Part shown: in pieces, positions 9,348-19,100 of the stretch
Layout: each line of letters opens with the position of its first letter
How positions within the stretch are numbered: position 1 is the first letter of the stretch
NCBI GenBank assembly: GCA_965601825.1
Contig: OZ271839.1
Span: forward strand, 186,001 to 250,000
Origin: HXMU1420-13 sp965601825
GTDB lineage: Bacteria; Bacteroidota; Rhodothermia; Balneolales; Balneolaceae
Direction of reading: 5' to 3'
Length of the DNA stretch: 64,000 bases
Notes under the pieces: generated by a model
Told to the model about the DNA's origin: nothing
The model's input: the letters and a program-made list of their open reading frames with translations, nothing else
The model's database searches: none
Translations under genes and position numbers: made by a program

Positions 9348-9791
9348 GTGGATACTTTAAGTTTTAAAACATACTCAGCTAAGCCCAGCGATATCGAGAA
9401 AAAATGGGTATTGGTTGACGCCGAAGACGTTCCTTTAGGGCGTTTGAGTACTGTTGTAGCATCTATCCTGAGAGGCAAAAATAAGCCCACTTTTACTCCA
9501 CATATGGATACCGGTGATAACGTGATTGTTATCAATGCAGAGAAAGTAAAATTGACCGGTAAAAAAATGACGGATAAAATGTATTTCCGTCACACCTTTT
9601 ATCCAGGTGGTGAGCGTTTTACAAGCGCCGAAGATATGTTGGCCAAAGACCCAACTTCTCTTGTGATGAAAGCAGTAAAAGGAATGCTTCCTAAAAACAG
9701 ACTTGGACGCAAATTGCTAACCAACCTTCGTGTATACGCTGGTCCGGTTCACCAACAAACAGCTCAACAACCAGAAATCATCGAGCTTTAA
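9348..9791 (+). CDS. rplM: 50S ribosomal protein L13
   Basis: 147 residues beginning MDTLSFKTYSAKPSDIEKKW, the typical Bacteroidota L13 N-terminus, read from a GTG start; no ATG is available at the right place. Conserved segments are VDAEDVPLGRLSTVVASILRGK, DNVIVINAEKVKLTGKK and AVKGMLPKNRLGRKLLTNLRVY. It binds 23S rRNA early in large-subunit assembly. rpsI follows after 12 bases, the near-universal rplM-rpsI operon. Confidence 0.97.
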   Translation: MDTLSFKTYSAKPSDIEKKWVLVDAEDVPLGRLSTVVASILRGKNKPTFTPHMDTGDNVIVINAEKVKLTGKKMTDKMYFRHTFYPGGERFTSAEDMLAKDPTSLVMKAVKGMLPKNRLGRKLLTNLRVYAGPVHQQTAQQPEIIEL

Positions 9792-9803
9792 TCGATTTAA
9801 TAC

Positions 9804-10190
9804 ATGGCACAAGCTAATTACATCGGAAGAAGAAAAACATCAACTGCACGCTTGTACATCAAGCCGGGCACTGGTTCTTTTTTAGTGAATGGAACTCCTA
9901 TTGAAGAGTACCTTCCTTCAAAAGCAATCATCAACATTGCAACATTAGCTATGGCAGTTACTGAAAACGAAGGCAACTTCGATATTAAAGTAACAGTTCG
10001 CGGTGGCGGAAAAGCAGGTCAGGCTGGTGCTATCCAGCATGCTCTAGCTCGCGCAATTGATGGAGAAACTGAAGGCAATCACACTATTCTGAAAGAGCAC
10101 GGATTACTAACACGTGACGACAGAATGGTTGAGCGCAAGAAACCTGGACAGCCAAAAGCTAGAAAGAAGTTCCAGTTCAGCAAGCGTTAA
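9804..10190 (+). CDS. rpsI: 30S ribosomal protein S9
   Basis: 128 residues, standard length. Diagnostic segments: YIGRRKTSTARLYIKPGTG at the N-terminus, VRGGGKAGQAGAIQHALARA in the middle, and the basic C-terminal tail ending FQFSKR, whose terminal Lys-Arg contacts P-site tRNA in the ribosome. Second gene of the rplM-rpsI operon. No clear hairpin terminator follows, so some transcripts may continue into rpsB 130 bases downstream. Confidence 0.97.
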   Translation: MAQANYIGRRKTSTARLYIKPGTGSFLVNGTPIEEYLPSKAIINIATLAMAVTENEGNFDIKVTVRGGGKAGQAGAIQHALARAIDGETEGNHTILKEHGLLTRDDRMVERKKPGQPKARKKFQFSKR

Positions 10191-10319
10191 TACACACGCT
10201 CAAGAAATTTTTTTTAAACACACATATGTGGCGACTCATCGCCTGGTGTTCTAATAATTAGATTAGGATTGGATGATGAGGTTGACCCGCATAGAGGATT
10301 AACCTAAACATTTATAAAC
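10191..10319 (+). promoter_or_regulatory. rpsB leader region with possible RNA structure
   Basis: The 129-bp spacer before rpsB holds a palindrome CACATATGTG (10221-10230), a perfect 5-bp hairpin GGCGA-CTCA-TCGCC (10230-10243) and a further pairing AGGTT...AACCT near 10278-10304. Ribosomal protein S2 operons are often autoregulated through their leaders in other bacteria. That this leader does the same is inference; I do not recognise a named RNA family. Confidence 0.35.
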
Positions 10320-11210
10320 ATGCCTCAAGCAGCTTCGTTAGAAGAACTATTAAAATCAGGTGCGCATTTTGGCCACCTAACCCGCCGTTGGAACCCGAAA
10401 ATGAAGGAATTTATCTTCATGCAAAGAAACGGGATCCACATCATCGATCTTAAAAAAACACAAAAGTACCTACAAGAAGCTTTGGATGAAGTTCAAAGAC
10501 TTTCAAGAGCAGGTAAAACAATTTTATTTGTTGGTACAAAAAAACAAAGTACCGACATCATCAAGACAGAAGCTGTTCGAGCAGGAATGCCTTTTGTAAC
10601 TCATAGATGGTTGGGTGGTATGTTGACCAACTTCTCAACTGTTCGTAAAAGCATCTCTCGTATGGAGGAGATCGAGCGAATGAAAACTGATGGTACCATC
10701 AACGAGTTAACCAAAAAGGAAGGTTTGATGCTTTCTCGTGAGCAGCAAAAACTGGAAGATACTTTAGGTGGTATTGCTAACATGAGCCGTCTTCCGGGTG
10801 CAATTTTTGTTGTTGATATCATTAAAGAACACTTAGCGGTTAATGAAGCTATCAAACTTCATATCCCAGTTATTGCAATGGTTGATACTAATAGTGATCC
10901 AGATACACCGGATTTTATTATTCCATGTAATGATGATTCAGCTCGAACTATTCAGTTAATCGCATCACAGGTTGCTGACGCGATCATCGAAGGTGCCGCT
11001 GAGCGTGAAGCACATGCTGAAGAGGAATTATTAGAAGCTGCTGCAATTGAAGCTAAAGATGTTACTGATGAAGAAGTTGCAGAGACTAAAACTAAACTGC
11101 GCTCAAGAAAGAAAAAGCAAGCTGAGCCGGAATTAGAGCCAGCTGACGAAGCTACAGAAGAAGTAGCTGAAGAAACCGCTGCTGAAGAAGCAACTGACGA
11201 AGAAAAATAA
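10320..11210 (+). CDS. rpsB: 30S ribosomal protein S2
   Basis: 296 residues. The S2 core is clear: LLKSGAHFGHLTRRWNPKM, FIFMQRNGIHIIDLKKT, THRWLGGMLTNFSTVRKSI, and VDTNSDPDTPDFIIPCNDDS. The core ends near residue 228; about 65 further residues are a low-complexity acidic tail rich in Glu and Ala (EEVAETKTKLRSRKKKQ, then EEVAEETAAEEATDEEK), longer than in most species. It heads the conserved rpsB-tsf-pyrH set, with tsf starting 29 bases later. Confidence 0.97.
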   Translation: MPQAASLEELLKSGAHFGHLTRRWNPKMKEFIFMQRNGIHIIDLKKTQKYLQEALDEVQRLSRAGKTILFVGTKKQSTDIIKTEAVRAGMPFVTHRWLGGMLTNFSTVRKSISRMEEIERMKTDGTINELTKKEGLMLSREQQKLEDTLGGIANMSRLPGAIFVVDIIKEHLAVNEAIKLHIPVIAMVDTNSDPDTPDFIIPCNDDSARTIQLIASQVADAIIEGAAEREAHAEEELLEAAAIEAKDVTDEEVAETKTKLRSRKKKQAEPELEPADEATEEVAEETAAEEATDEEK

Positions 11211-11239
11211 TTTATAAAACCGACTAAAATCAGAAAGAC

Positions 11240-12073
11240 ATGAGCATTACTGCTGCTGACGTAAAGAAACTAAGAGACATGACCGGTGCCGGCATGATGG
11301 ACAGCAAAAAGGCACTGACTGAAGCTGAAGGTGATTTTGAAAAAGCTGTTGAAATCCTTCGCAAGAAAGGTCAGAAAGTAGCTGATAAGCGTGCTGACCG
11401 TGAAGCAAAAGAAGGTTTAGTACTTACCCGCATTAGCGATGACGCTAAAAAAGCTGCTGCAATTGAAATTAACTGCGAAACTGACTTCGTTGCTCGTAAC
11501 GAAGACTTCCAGGCTAAAGCAGAATCTTTCTTAAACGCTGCTTACGATGGTGACATTGACAATTTAGATACATTAATGGCTACTGAAGTTGATGGCGAAA
11601 CTATCGCAGATCACCTGCAAAACATGACTGGTACAATTGGTGAAAAAATCCAGATCAGCAAAGTTGTTTTAGTGACTACTGATGGCACGTTGATCGATTA
11701 CATTCACCCAGGAAACCAATTGGGTGTATTGATTGAATTTGATGGTGCTGTTGATAACGCTGAAGTTGCAAAAGACGTAGCTATGCAAGTTGCTGCAATG
11801 AAGCCAATCGCTGTAACTCAAGATCAGGTTGATGCTTCTGTAGTAGAAAAAGAATTAGAAATTGCGAAAGAGCAATTGATCAACGAAGGAAAACCAGCTG
11901 AGATCGCTGAAAAAGCAGCTCAAGGTAAACTTCGTCGTTTCTACGAAGAGCGTGTACTTCTAAATCAGAAGTTTGTGAAAGACAATGGCGTGAATGTGAA
12001 GCAATACTTAGAGCAAAACAACACTCCATTAGCGAAAGCCTTCTACCGAATTCAATTAGGGGAAGAGGCTTAA
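11240..12073 (+). CDS. tsf: elongation factor Ts
   Basis: 277 residues. EF-Ts exchanges GDP for GTP on EF-Tu. The N-terminal UBA-like module KKLRDMTGAGMMDSKKALTE and the TDFVARNEDF segment that inserts into EF-Tu (about residues 79-88) are conserved. The C-terminal part (LLNQKFVKDNGVNVKQYL) is complete. It is followed by a strong hairpin terminator, so pyrH is probably partly uncoupled. Confidence 0.97.
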   Translation: MSITAADVKKLRDMTGAGMMDSKKALTEAEGDFEKAVEILRKKGQKVADKRADREAKEGLVLTRISDDAKKAAAIEINCETDFVARNEDFQAKAESFLNAAYDGDIDNLDTLMATEVDGETIADHLQNMTGTIGEKIQISKVVLVTTDGTLIDYIHPGNQLGVLIEFDGAVDNAEVAKDVAMQVAAMKPIAVTQDQVDASVVEKELEIAKEQLINEGKPAEIAEKAAQGKLRRFYEERVLLNQKFVKDNGVNVKQYLEQNNTPLAKAFYRIQLGEEA

Positions 12074-12091
12074 ATCTTTTTTGATTACCTT

Positions 12092-12125
12092 AGGCTGTTT
12101 CGAATTTCGGAACAGCCTTTTTTTT
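12092..12125 (+). terminator. Rho-independent terminator after tsf
   Basis: Stem of about 13 bp (AGGCTGTTTCGAA paired with TTCGGAACAGCCT, one G-U) with a minimal loop and a following run of eight or more T. It lies between tsf and pyrH. Confidence 0.88.
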
Positions 12126-12156
12126 GGCCTTTAAACAAATCTGATCGGAATAAACT

Positions 12157-12876
12157 GTGGCAAATAAGTACAAGCGGATTCTTCTCAAACTTAGCGGTGA
12201 AGCGCTCTTAGGTGAACAAGGACATGGAATTGATGGCGACATTTTAACTCGCTATGCCTCCGAAATTAAGTCCATTCAAGAAGAAGGAGTTGAAGTTTCA
12301 ATCGTAATTGGTGGCGGGAATATTTTCCGTGGAGTAAAAGGTGCTACCGAAGGAATGGATCGTGTTCAGGGCGATTATATGGGCATGTTAGCTACCATGA
12401 TAAATGCTATGGCATTGCAAGATGCACTTGAACGACAGGAAGTTAAAACACGATTACTATCTGCGATTCGGATGGAAGCTATTGCCGAGCCATTCATTCG
12501 ACGCCGTGCAGTTCGCCACCTTGAAAAAGGTCGTGTAGTAATTTTTGGCGCCGGAACCGGAAATCCTTATTTCACTACCGATACAGCCGGAGCTCTTCGT
12601 GCTATTGAAGTAGAAGCAGATGTTATCCTAAAAGGCACTCGTGTTGATGGCATTTACGATTCTGATCCTGAAAAAAATCCCGATGCAGTTCGCTTCTCTA
12701 CCATTACTGGGGATGAAGTTCTTCAACGTCGATTATCAGTTATGGACTTGACTGCTTTCACACTTTGCCGTGAAAATGAAACTCCAATCATCGTATTCAA
12801 TATGAATGATGAAGGTGCTTTAAAGAAAGTTGTCTGTGATGGTGAGGACTTAGGTACGACGGTTGTTTGGGGTTAG
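12157..12876 (+). CDS. pyrH: uridylate kinase (UMP kinase)
   Basis: 239 residues from a GTG start (MANKYKRILLKLSGEALLG). The amino acid kinase fold motifs are present: KLSGEAL phosphate loop, SIVIGGGNIFRG, and VVIFGAGTGNPYFTTDTAGALRA. It makes UDP from UMP and ATP for nucleotide supply. In most bacteria frr follows directly; here 2.7 kb with two opposite-strand genes intervenes. Confidence 0.96.
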   Translation: MANKYKRILLKLSGEALLGEQGHGIDGDILTRYASEIKSIQEEGVEVSIVIGGGNIFRGVKGATEGMDRVQGDYMGMLATMINAMALQDALERQEVKTRLLSAIRMEAIAEPFIRRRAVRHLEKGRVVIFGAGTGNPYFTTDTAGALRAIEVEADVILKGTRVDGIYDSDPEKNPDAVRFSTITGDEVLQRRLSVMDLTAFTLCRENETPIIVFNMNDEGALKKVVCDGEDLGTTVVWG

Positions 12877-12881
12877 TCTAA

Positions 12882-14219
12882 CTAGAATTCAATTTCCAAC
12901 TCAACCTTTTTAATGCTTTGATTTATTAAATATCCCAGTATTACATTTGCTATAACTATAAGTAATACAATTCCACCTATAGTTGAGTTAATGTATTCAC
13001 TAAAGTCTACGATTAGGGTAGTAGATACAATCAACGGATATAATATATAAAATATAGCTCTTATCGTGTCATTCCACTTTGATTTATATAAGAAAAACCA
13101 TGGATAAATACCTTTTTTCATTCTTTTTTTAACCATTGGTTTAAGGTGAAAGAACTTATATATAAAAATTATGAACACCATAATTGGGAAAAACTCAACT
13201 AAAAAAATCACACTTACGTCAAAACCGAATAAGCTTATTTCTTTTTTTCGTTCATCAATCTTCGAGAGATTTTCAATAGCCATATCAAAATTTAAGGTAT
13301 CAATTACGTTTGTGTAACTTGATAAATTTGACAGAATTTTATCATTAAATACTAATTGATTAAGGCTATTTAGGTCAAGATTATCTTCAATCTGATAAAG
13401 GCCATTGTTATATCTTAATTTCAAAAAATAAGTCCAACTATTTGCGAGTTTCTTACTTCTTTTAATTGCCTCGAAATAGCTTTTAAAGTCAAAAATGATA
13501 TTTACTGTATCGACCCCAAAACTTTTGAATCTTAGCTGTTCTAATTCAGAGTATCCTGAATTATTTAAAGGATTATCAATTCTGAAATAACAGTCTAAGC
13601 CATAATTTATTAAATCGCATTTTAAGCTATAATCATACAGAGTTTCATCAATAATAATTGAATCAACCAATGTTTTATGATTGTTAACCTCTTTATTAAA
13701 AGAGTCAATTCGTGGCTTGAATAGAGTTAGTTTAGAATTTGAACTTAAAAAATCCACCCAATTCTGAATACTTTCATCCCCAATATTTGGTGCATTTTCA
13801 AAAAGAAATGGTAAGTCTATAGAATAAATCTTTAACTCATCATTCCTTAATCTTCTTTCATTTTCGTCGTCTCCATTCTTTTTAAAATAAATAGGAATTG
13901 TACTTAAAATTTCTTTTGAAATACTATCTCTGAATTGATAACTAATACTACTGTTTAATTTTAAATCATTAAAAAGTAATGAAGGGAAATGTTGGTTTAT
14001 ATAGATGCTACTATCATGTACGAAGTAATTTTGATTAAAAAAAATACTTGATCCAGAGGCTACACTTTTTAATGCTATTGCCTCTTCTAAGGCTAATTCT
14101 GATCTCGTCTTTTGGAAAGCTGAGAAAATTAATATTGCTGAGGCTAGATAAATTAATATTAACCCCTTACTAGCATTTCGCAATATCTTTATTGATTCGA
14201 TATAGAACTCATCATTCAT
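12882..14219 (-). CDS. unknown membrane protein, second gene of an inserted pair
   Basis: 445 residues, not recognised. One hydrophobic helix lies near the N-terminus (GLILIYLASAILIFSAF, about 19-35). A long ~280-residue polar region predicted outside the membrane follows, then three or four C-terminal helices (VIFLVEFFPIMVFIIFIYKF, IFYILYPLIVSTTLI, GGIVLLIVIANVILGYL). Its ATG overlaps the stop of the upstream gene by one base (TAATG), so the two are translationally coupled. Base composition is visibly more AT-rich than the flanking ribosomal genes, suggesting acquisition. It ends 6 bases from the pyrH stop, convergent. Confidence 0.75.
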   Translation of the reverse strand: MNDEFYIESIKILRNASKGLILIYLASAILIFSAFQKTRSELALEEAIALKSVASGSSIFFNQNYFVHDSSIYINQHFPSLLFNDLKLNSSISYQFRDSISKEILSTIPIYFKKNGDDENERRLRNDELKIYSIDLPFLFENAPNIGDESIQNWVDFLSSNSKLTLFKPRIDSFNKEVNNHKTLVDSIIIDETLYDYSLKCDLINYGLDCYFRIDNPLNNSGYSELEQLRFKSFGVDTVNIIFDFKSYFEAIKRSKKLANSWTYFLKLRYNNGLYQIEDNLDLNSLNQLVFNDKILSNLSSYTNVIDTLNFDMAIENLSKIDERKKEISLFGFDVSVIFLVEFFPIMVFIIFIYKFFHLKPMVKKRMKKGIYPWFFLYKSKWNDTIRAIFYILYPLIVSTTLIVDFSEYINSTIGGIVLLIVIANVILGYLINQSIKKVELEIEF

Positions 14220-15241
14220 TACTCTTTTGATAAAAAAACTTTGTCTAATATTGAAATTGAGTCTCTCTCATCAGTTTTCATGAAGCCAGTTTCCTTTGAG
14301 TCGTAAATAGTCTTCGCAATTTCCACAATCAATCTATCTTTCTCAGGTGATTCATCACCAAGTTGTTTAGAAAGCAAATTATATGATTTCAAAGCATTTG
14401 AGCGGTGTTTATTCAATGTTGCTAAATGTTTGTTTATCGAATATTGTCTAAATGAGAATCTCACACCAAATATCAGAATAAGAGCCAAAATTAATTTTTT
14501 AGTAAGAAATGGAATAATAAACTGTAAATAGGTCGCTTGATCATCAATCATCTTAATTTTTTCGAATGATTCAGCTATTTCATTTATATCTGGAATTAAA
14601 AAACCATTCAATACTAGTATCACTAAGGTTACAAGAAATATTGTGCCTAAAAGAAAAAACCTTTGAGCTGTACCTAACCCAATCCCTTTAAATTTTCCGT
14701 CAGTTCTTCCAAATCTAGATAGCCTAACTGCTTCATTAAGAAAAAAACTCGAATAATCCTCTGTTACTTTTTCTCTCGCTTCGTCTTCGATTTCTTTTTT
14801 TAATGTTGATAACCTGTCTAATTCTTTATTTAAATCACTTTTAAAATCAGCAATTGAATTTTTAGAACTGTTTCTTAATTCTGATAGAAAATACATTCCT
14901 AATATTGGTGAAGCTTCACCAGTTGAATTAAATAGCTGCCTATAATGACTTAAAATATCTTGCCGAATCGATTCACCAGTATCATTCCTACTTGGTGTAA
15001 ACGATTGAATTTTATTCCCTAACTTTAATACTGCGTCAGAAAATCTTTCCAAATTAATTTCAAACGGATGATTATCTATCGTCTTATCAAGAATTTTATA
15101 TGCCTGAATCAAGATTCTAGACATCTCTTTTAACATTTTGTCTTCTTGAATAAATTGAAAGTCTTTACCAGATCGTGATAAATCTTGTTCTAATAACCTC
15201 TTTAGTTTTACTACGTGAACATTGTCTGAATCAGAATTCAT
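14219..15241 (-). CDS. unknown coiled-coil membrane protein, first gene of an inserted pair
   Basis: 340 residues, not recognised. The N-terminal ~190 residues are helical and polar with a coiled-coil-like stretch (FKSDLNKELDRLSTLKKEIE). Two membrane helices follow (FFLLGTIFLVTLVILVLNGF about 191-210, and KLILALILIFGVRFSF about 249-264), then a ~75-residue helical tail. Both ends are probably cytoplasmic. It is co-transcribed with the downstream 445-residue membrane protein. AT-rich codon use and the position inside the pyrH-frr interval point to transfer. No catalytic motif is visible. Confidence 0.75.
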   Translation of the reverse strand: MNSDSDNVHVVKLKRLLEQDLSRSGKDFQFIQEDKMLKEMSRILIQAYKILDKTIDNHPFEINLERFSDAVLKLGNKIQSFTPSRNDTGESIRQDILSHYRQLFNSTGEASPILGMYFLSELRNSSKNSIADFKSDLNKELDRLSTLKKEIEDEAREKVTEDYSSFFLNEAVRLSRFGRTDGKFKGIGLGTAQRFFLLGTIFLVTLVILVLNGFLIPDINEIAESFEKIKMIDDQATYLQFIIPFLTKKLILALILIFGVRFSFRQYSINKHLATLNKHRSNALKSYNLLSKQLGDESPEKDRLIVEIAKTIYDSKETGFMKTDERDSISILDKVFLSKE

Positions 15242-15593
15242 AAAGCAAAGATTCTATTTTTGAAAGCTATAAGTCATTATAAATTTATTTTCTTACATCA
15301 TCAACATAGCTACAGGATGTCAAGATCAATTATTCATTTTACATGACTAGCTTAAATTCTTCAGCTTTATTTCAAATATCATAATTGATATTAAAAAAGT
15401 TGATTTATTTATGAATAAAACATGGACTCAAACCTCATTACTTAAGTAAAATTTAAGTGGTTAGTCAACAATCATTAACATTAAAAAAGGATTTTAAACC
15501 CCATTTTCCGTTCTATTTTGATGTTCACTTTTAGTAAATTCACGGAATTGTGAATCGGGCTAAATGCCTATTCGGTAACTAAATTGAGTTGTT
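15242..15593. other. AT-rich intergenic region between the inserted pair and frr
   Basis: 352 bases without a gene, separating divergent transcription units and therefore expected to hold promoters for both. It contains a small inverted repeat ATTCAC...GTGAAT near 15538-15556. An 8-bp GGTTAGTC at 15459-15466 also occurs at 12871-12878 beside the pyrH stop. No RNA gene or protein was recognised. Confidence 0.5.
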
Positions 15594-16163
15594 ATGATTG
15601 CGGATGAATTACAGGATATTATCGACGAAGCTGACATGAAAATGGATGATGCCATCCAGTATCTAAAAAAGGAATTTTCACATATCCGAGCCGGAAAGGC
15701 TAATCCTGCACTCATTTCTTCGATCAATGTTGAATATTACGGTGCACAAACTCCACTTCAGCAATTAGCGAATATATCTGCTCCTGAACCACGCATGTTG
15801 ATGGTTCAACCTTACGATAAAAGTGTGATGCATGATATCGAAAAAGCGATCATGGCATCCGGTCTTGGACTGAACCCAATGAATGACGGTGAACTTATCC
15901 GTATTCCACTACCAATTCTAACCGAAGAACGACGTAAAGAGTTAGTAAAACTTACCAGGGATAAAGCAGAACAGGCTCGAATTAGTATTAGAAACGCACG
16001 TCGTGAAGCTAACGATCACATCAAAAAAGCAGTTGAAGCACATTCTCTTCCTGAAGATTCAAAATATGAGGCTGAAGATGATGTTCAGACTGTTACAAAC
16101 AATCACACCAAATCTGTAGACGATTTACTGAGTCATAAAGAGTCAGAAATCATGACAGTATAA
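15594..16163 (+). CDS. frr: ribosome-recycling factor
   Basis: 189 residues, about the usual length. RRF and EF-G split post-termination ribosomes. Conserved segments: LKKEFSHIRAGKANPALI, VEYYGAQTPLQQLANISAPE, IPLPILTEERRKELVKL, and RISIRNARREANDHIKKA. smc follows after 14 bases on the same strand, so frr and smc may be one transcript. Confidence 0.96.
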   Translation: MIADELQDIIDEADMKMDDAIQYLKKEFSHIRAGKANPALISSINVEYYGAQTPLQQLANISAPEPRMLMVQPYDKSVMHDIEKAIMASGLGLNPMNDGELIRIPLPILTEERRKELVKLTRDKAEQARISIRNARREANDHIKKAVEAHSLPEDSKYEAEDDVQTVTNNHTKSVDDLLSHKESEIMTV

Positions 16164-16177
16164 TTCGTCTATACTGA

Positions 16178-19100
16178 GTGTATATATCCGAACTAAACCT
16201 TCACGGATTTAAAAGCTTTGCACACAAAACTAAAGTTAGTTTTGATAGTGGAATTACCTCAATTGTTGGCCCAAATGGCTGTGGAAAATCCAACATTGTA
16301 GATGCACTTCGTTGGGTTCTTGGGGAGCAACGACCATCGCTACTGCGCTCATCAGCGATGAGTAATGTGATTTTTAATGGTACAGCTAAGAAGAAAGCTT
16401 TAGGAATGGCTGAAGTTTCTCTGACTTTTGTAAATGATAAAGGCATCCTTCCAATTGAATACAGTGAAGTAACTATTACTCGTCGGTTATTTAGATCCGG
16501 TGATTCTGAATATCTAATCAACAACACAGCTTGCCGTTTAAAAGACATCATGGAATTATTCATGGATACCGGCATGGGTTCGGATGCCTATTCTGTGATT
16601 GAGTTGAAAATGGTTGAAGAGATTCTCAACGATAAGAATAATGATCGTCGTCGTTTGTTTGAGGAAGCTGCTGGTGTGACCCGATACAAGGATCAGCGGA
16701 AGAAAACACTTCGCAAACTGGATGAAACCAGAAAAGATTTGCAGCGGGTTGATGATCTACTCATCGAATTAAGAAAAAAAGCACGATCACTGGAGATTCA
16801 GGCAGAAAAAGCTGAAAAGGCGAAAAAATATAAAGACGAGCTCGAACAACTCGACAAAGCCCTGACTTTGCATGATCTGAATAAAATAGAGGAAGAGCTT
16901 ATTCCTCTTTCAGAGCGCATAAAAAATGCAGAAGGCGAAAAGCAGGAAATCACCTTAAACGTCGATAAGCTTGAAGCGGAAGATGAAAAAGCTCGTGGAC
17001 AACTGATTCAAAAAGAACGTCATCAGGCAGATGCTCAGCGTCTTGTGAATCAACTTGTGAATGCCGTTCGTGAATCTGAAACGAATATTCGGATCACCAA
17101 AGAGAAGATTGAAAACGAGAAAAAGGTAATTACCGAATACTCGAAAGATATTGAGCAAGGTGAAAAAGACCTGAAAGAACTCATGGATCTTTTAAGTACC
17201 AGTCGTACCAAATTGGAGAGTTTTGATTCTGATCTTGATAAATCAGAAAAAGTATTAGACGAATCAAAAAAGAAATACACTCAGGTTCAGCAACAGTACA
17301 ACAAAGAGAGAAACGAGCTATACGATATCGAAGTAAAATTTTCTGAGGCGAGTAATGAGCTGACTCAACTTCAGACTAAGCAGATCAAAATTGAATCTCG
17401 ACTGGAGAATACTGAAGGTGATCTGGAGCGAATTGATAACGAAATCGTTGATCTGAATGACGAAATCGACAATATCAATGTTGAGCAAAAATCGACTGAA
17501 AAAGCTCTTGAAGATATAGTTAGTGAACGTGACGAACTCGAGAAAGAATTAGAACAAGCCAGAGATAAGAAAGACAGTTTCGCAACCAAGCAAAACGAAA
17601 TTAAGGATGAGCTAAGAAGTCTACATAGTCAACATTCTAGTTTATTGAATGAACTTCGTTTGATGAACGACCTTGCGAATTCAAATGAAGCATTCCCAAA
17701 TAGTGTGAAATTTCTGCTGGAAAATCATCGATTCGATTTCAAGGAAATGTTTACGGTTTCTGAAGTCTTTGAAACAGATGAAAAGCATGCTATTGCACTT
17801 GAGTCATTATTGGGCGGCACACTTAATAACATCATTGTCCCAACTCTTGATGAAGCGAAACGAGCAGCACAAATTCTTAAAGATCAGCGTAAAGGAAAAG
17901 CGACCTTTATCCCACTGGACAAGCTTCGTGCAAAATATGATGTAATTGATGGTTCACTTTTTGATTTCGTTAAAACCAAACCTCAGTATTCTGCACTAAA
18001 ACAATTACTACTCGGAAATGTACTCGTCTTCGATAATGTGGAAGAAGGCTATAAAGAGCTGAAGAAGACCAATGCCATGGGTGTTACTTATGATGGAGAG
18101 GTAATCACCAAAACAGGTTTTTATAAGAGTGGTAGTAAGAGTAAAAATACGGGTGTTCGTGTTGGCTTGAAAGATAAAATCAGCCGACTTGAAAAAGAAA
18201 AGGCGACTACTCTAAAAGAAATTGATAAACTGACTGAGTATCTGAATCAAATTGTTGAAAAGCATAAAGCAATTGATATCGGTGAGATCAGCACTACCTT
18301 AAAACAGAAAGAGCAAGAAGTGCGTCGACTTGAGCAGCAACAACATAGCTTAAGCTCAAAGGTTCAGATTTATCAAAAAAACATTACTGAACTGGTAAAT
18401 CGAAAAGATAGCCTTAAGAGTAACGAAGGAACAGCTCAGCAGGAATTAGATACTATCCTTCCAAAACAGAAGGAATTAGAAACGAAAAAGGCCGAGTTAG
18501 ACGAGCAGCAAACTGCAAAGAAGGATTTACTGGAATCGTTAGAAGAACAGCGTTCTATTGCACAAGGCAGGTATAATGATGCACAATTAACCCATCAGGA
18601 TTTACGGAATAAAGTTGAAAATCATGAACGGGATGTTCGTCGTGCCGAGACCGGTATTCAAAGTGTTCAAACTCGAATCGAAAATCGAAATCGATTAACG
18701 GGTCAGTCTAAGAAGAATATCCAGGATTACACCATCCACATTGAAGAAGAAGAAGGTACGCTTGCAAGAAGTAAAGATGAGAAGTTAAAGGCAGAGGAAT
18801 CTTTGCAAAAAGCAGAGCAGGATTCTGCTTCACAACGCGGCGTAATCAATGAGCTTGAAAAGACATTAAAAGAGAATCGTCGGCAGAAAGAAGTCAATGT
18901 CGAATTAGTCCATCACCTGGCAATGGCCAAAGAAAAGATGGAAATGCAGATTCAGGGACTTTCAGATCATATCTGGGAAACATATGGTATTCTGATGAAG
19001 CAGATTGGTGAAGTTGAGATGCCTTCGGACAAAACTCCTGAAGAAGTTAAACAGCGTATTGGTTGGCTTCGACAAAAGCTGAATTCCATTGGTGATGTGA

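Noticed and set aside
12882..15241. Inserted membrane pair as a toxin-antitoxin or known defence system
   Set aside because: Both proteins are large membrane proteins without nuclease, kinase, TIR or NTPase motifs that I can see; only the location is unusual.
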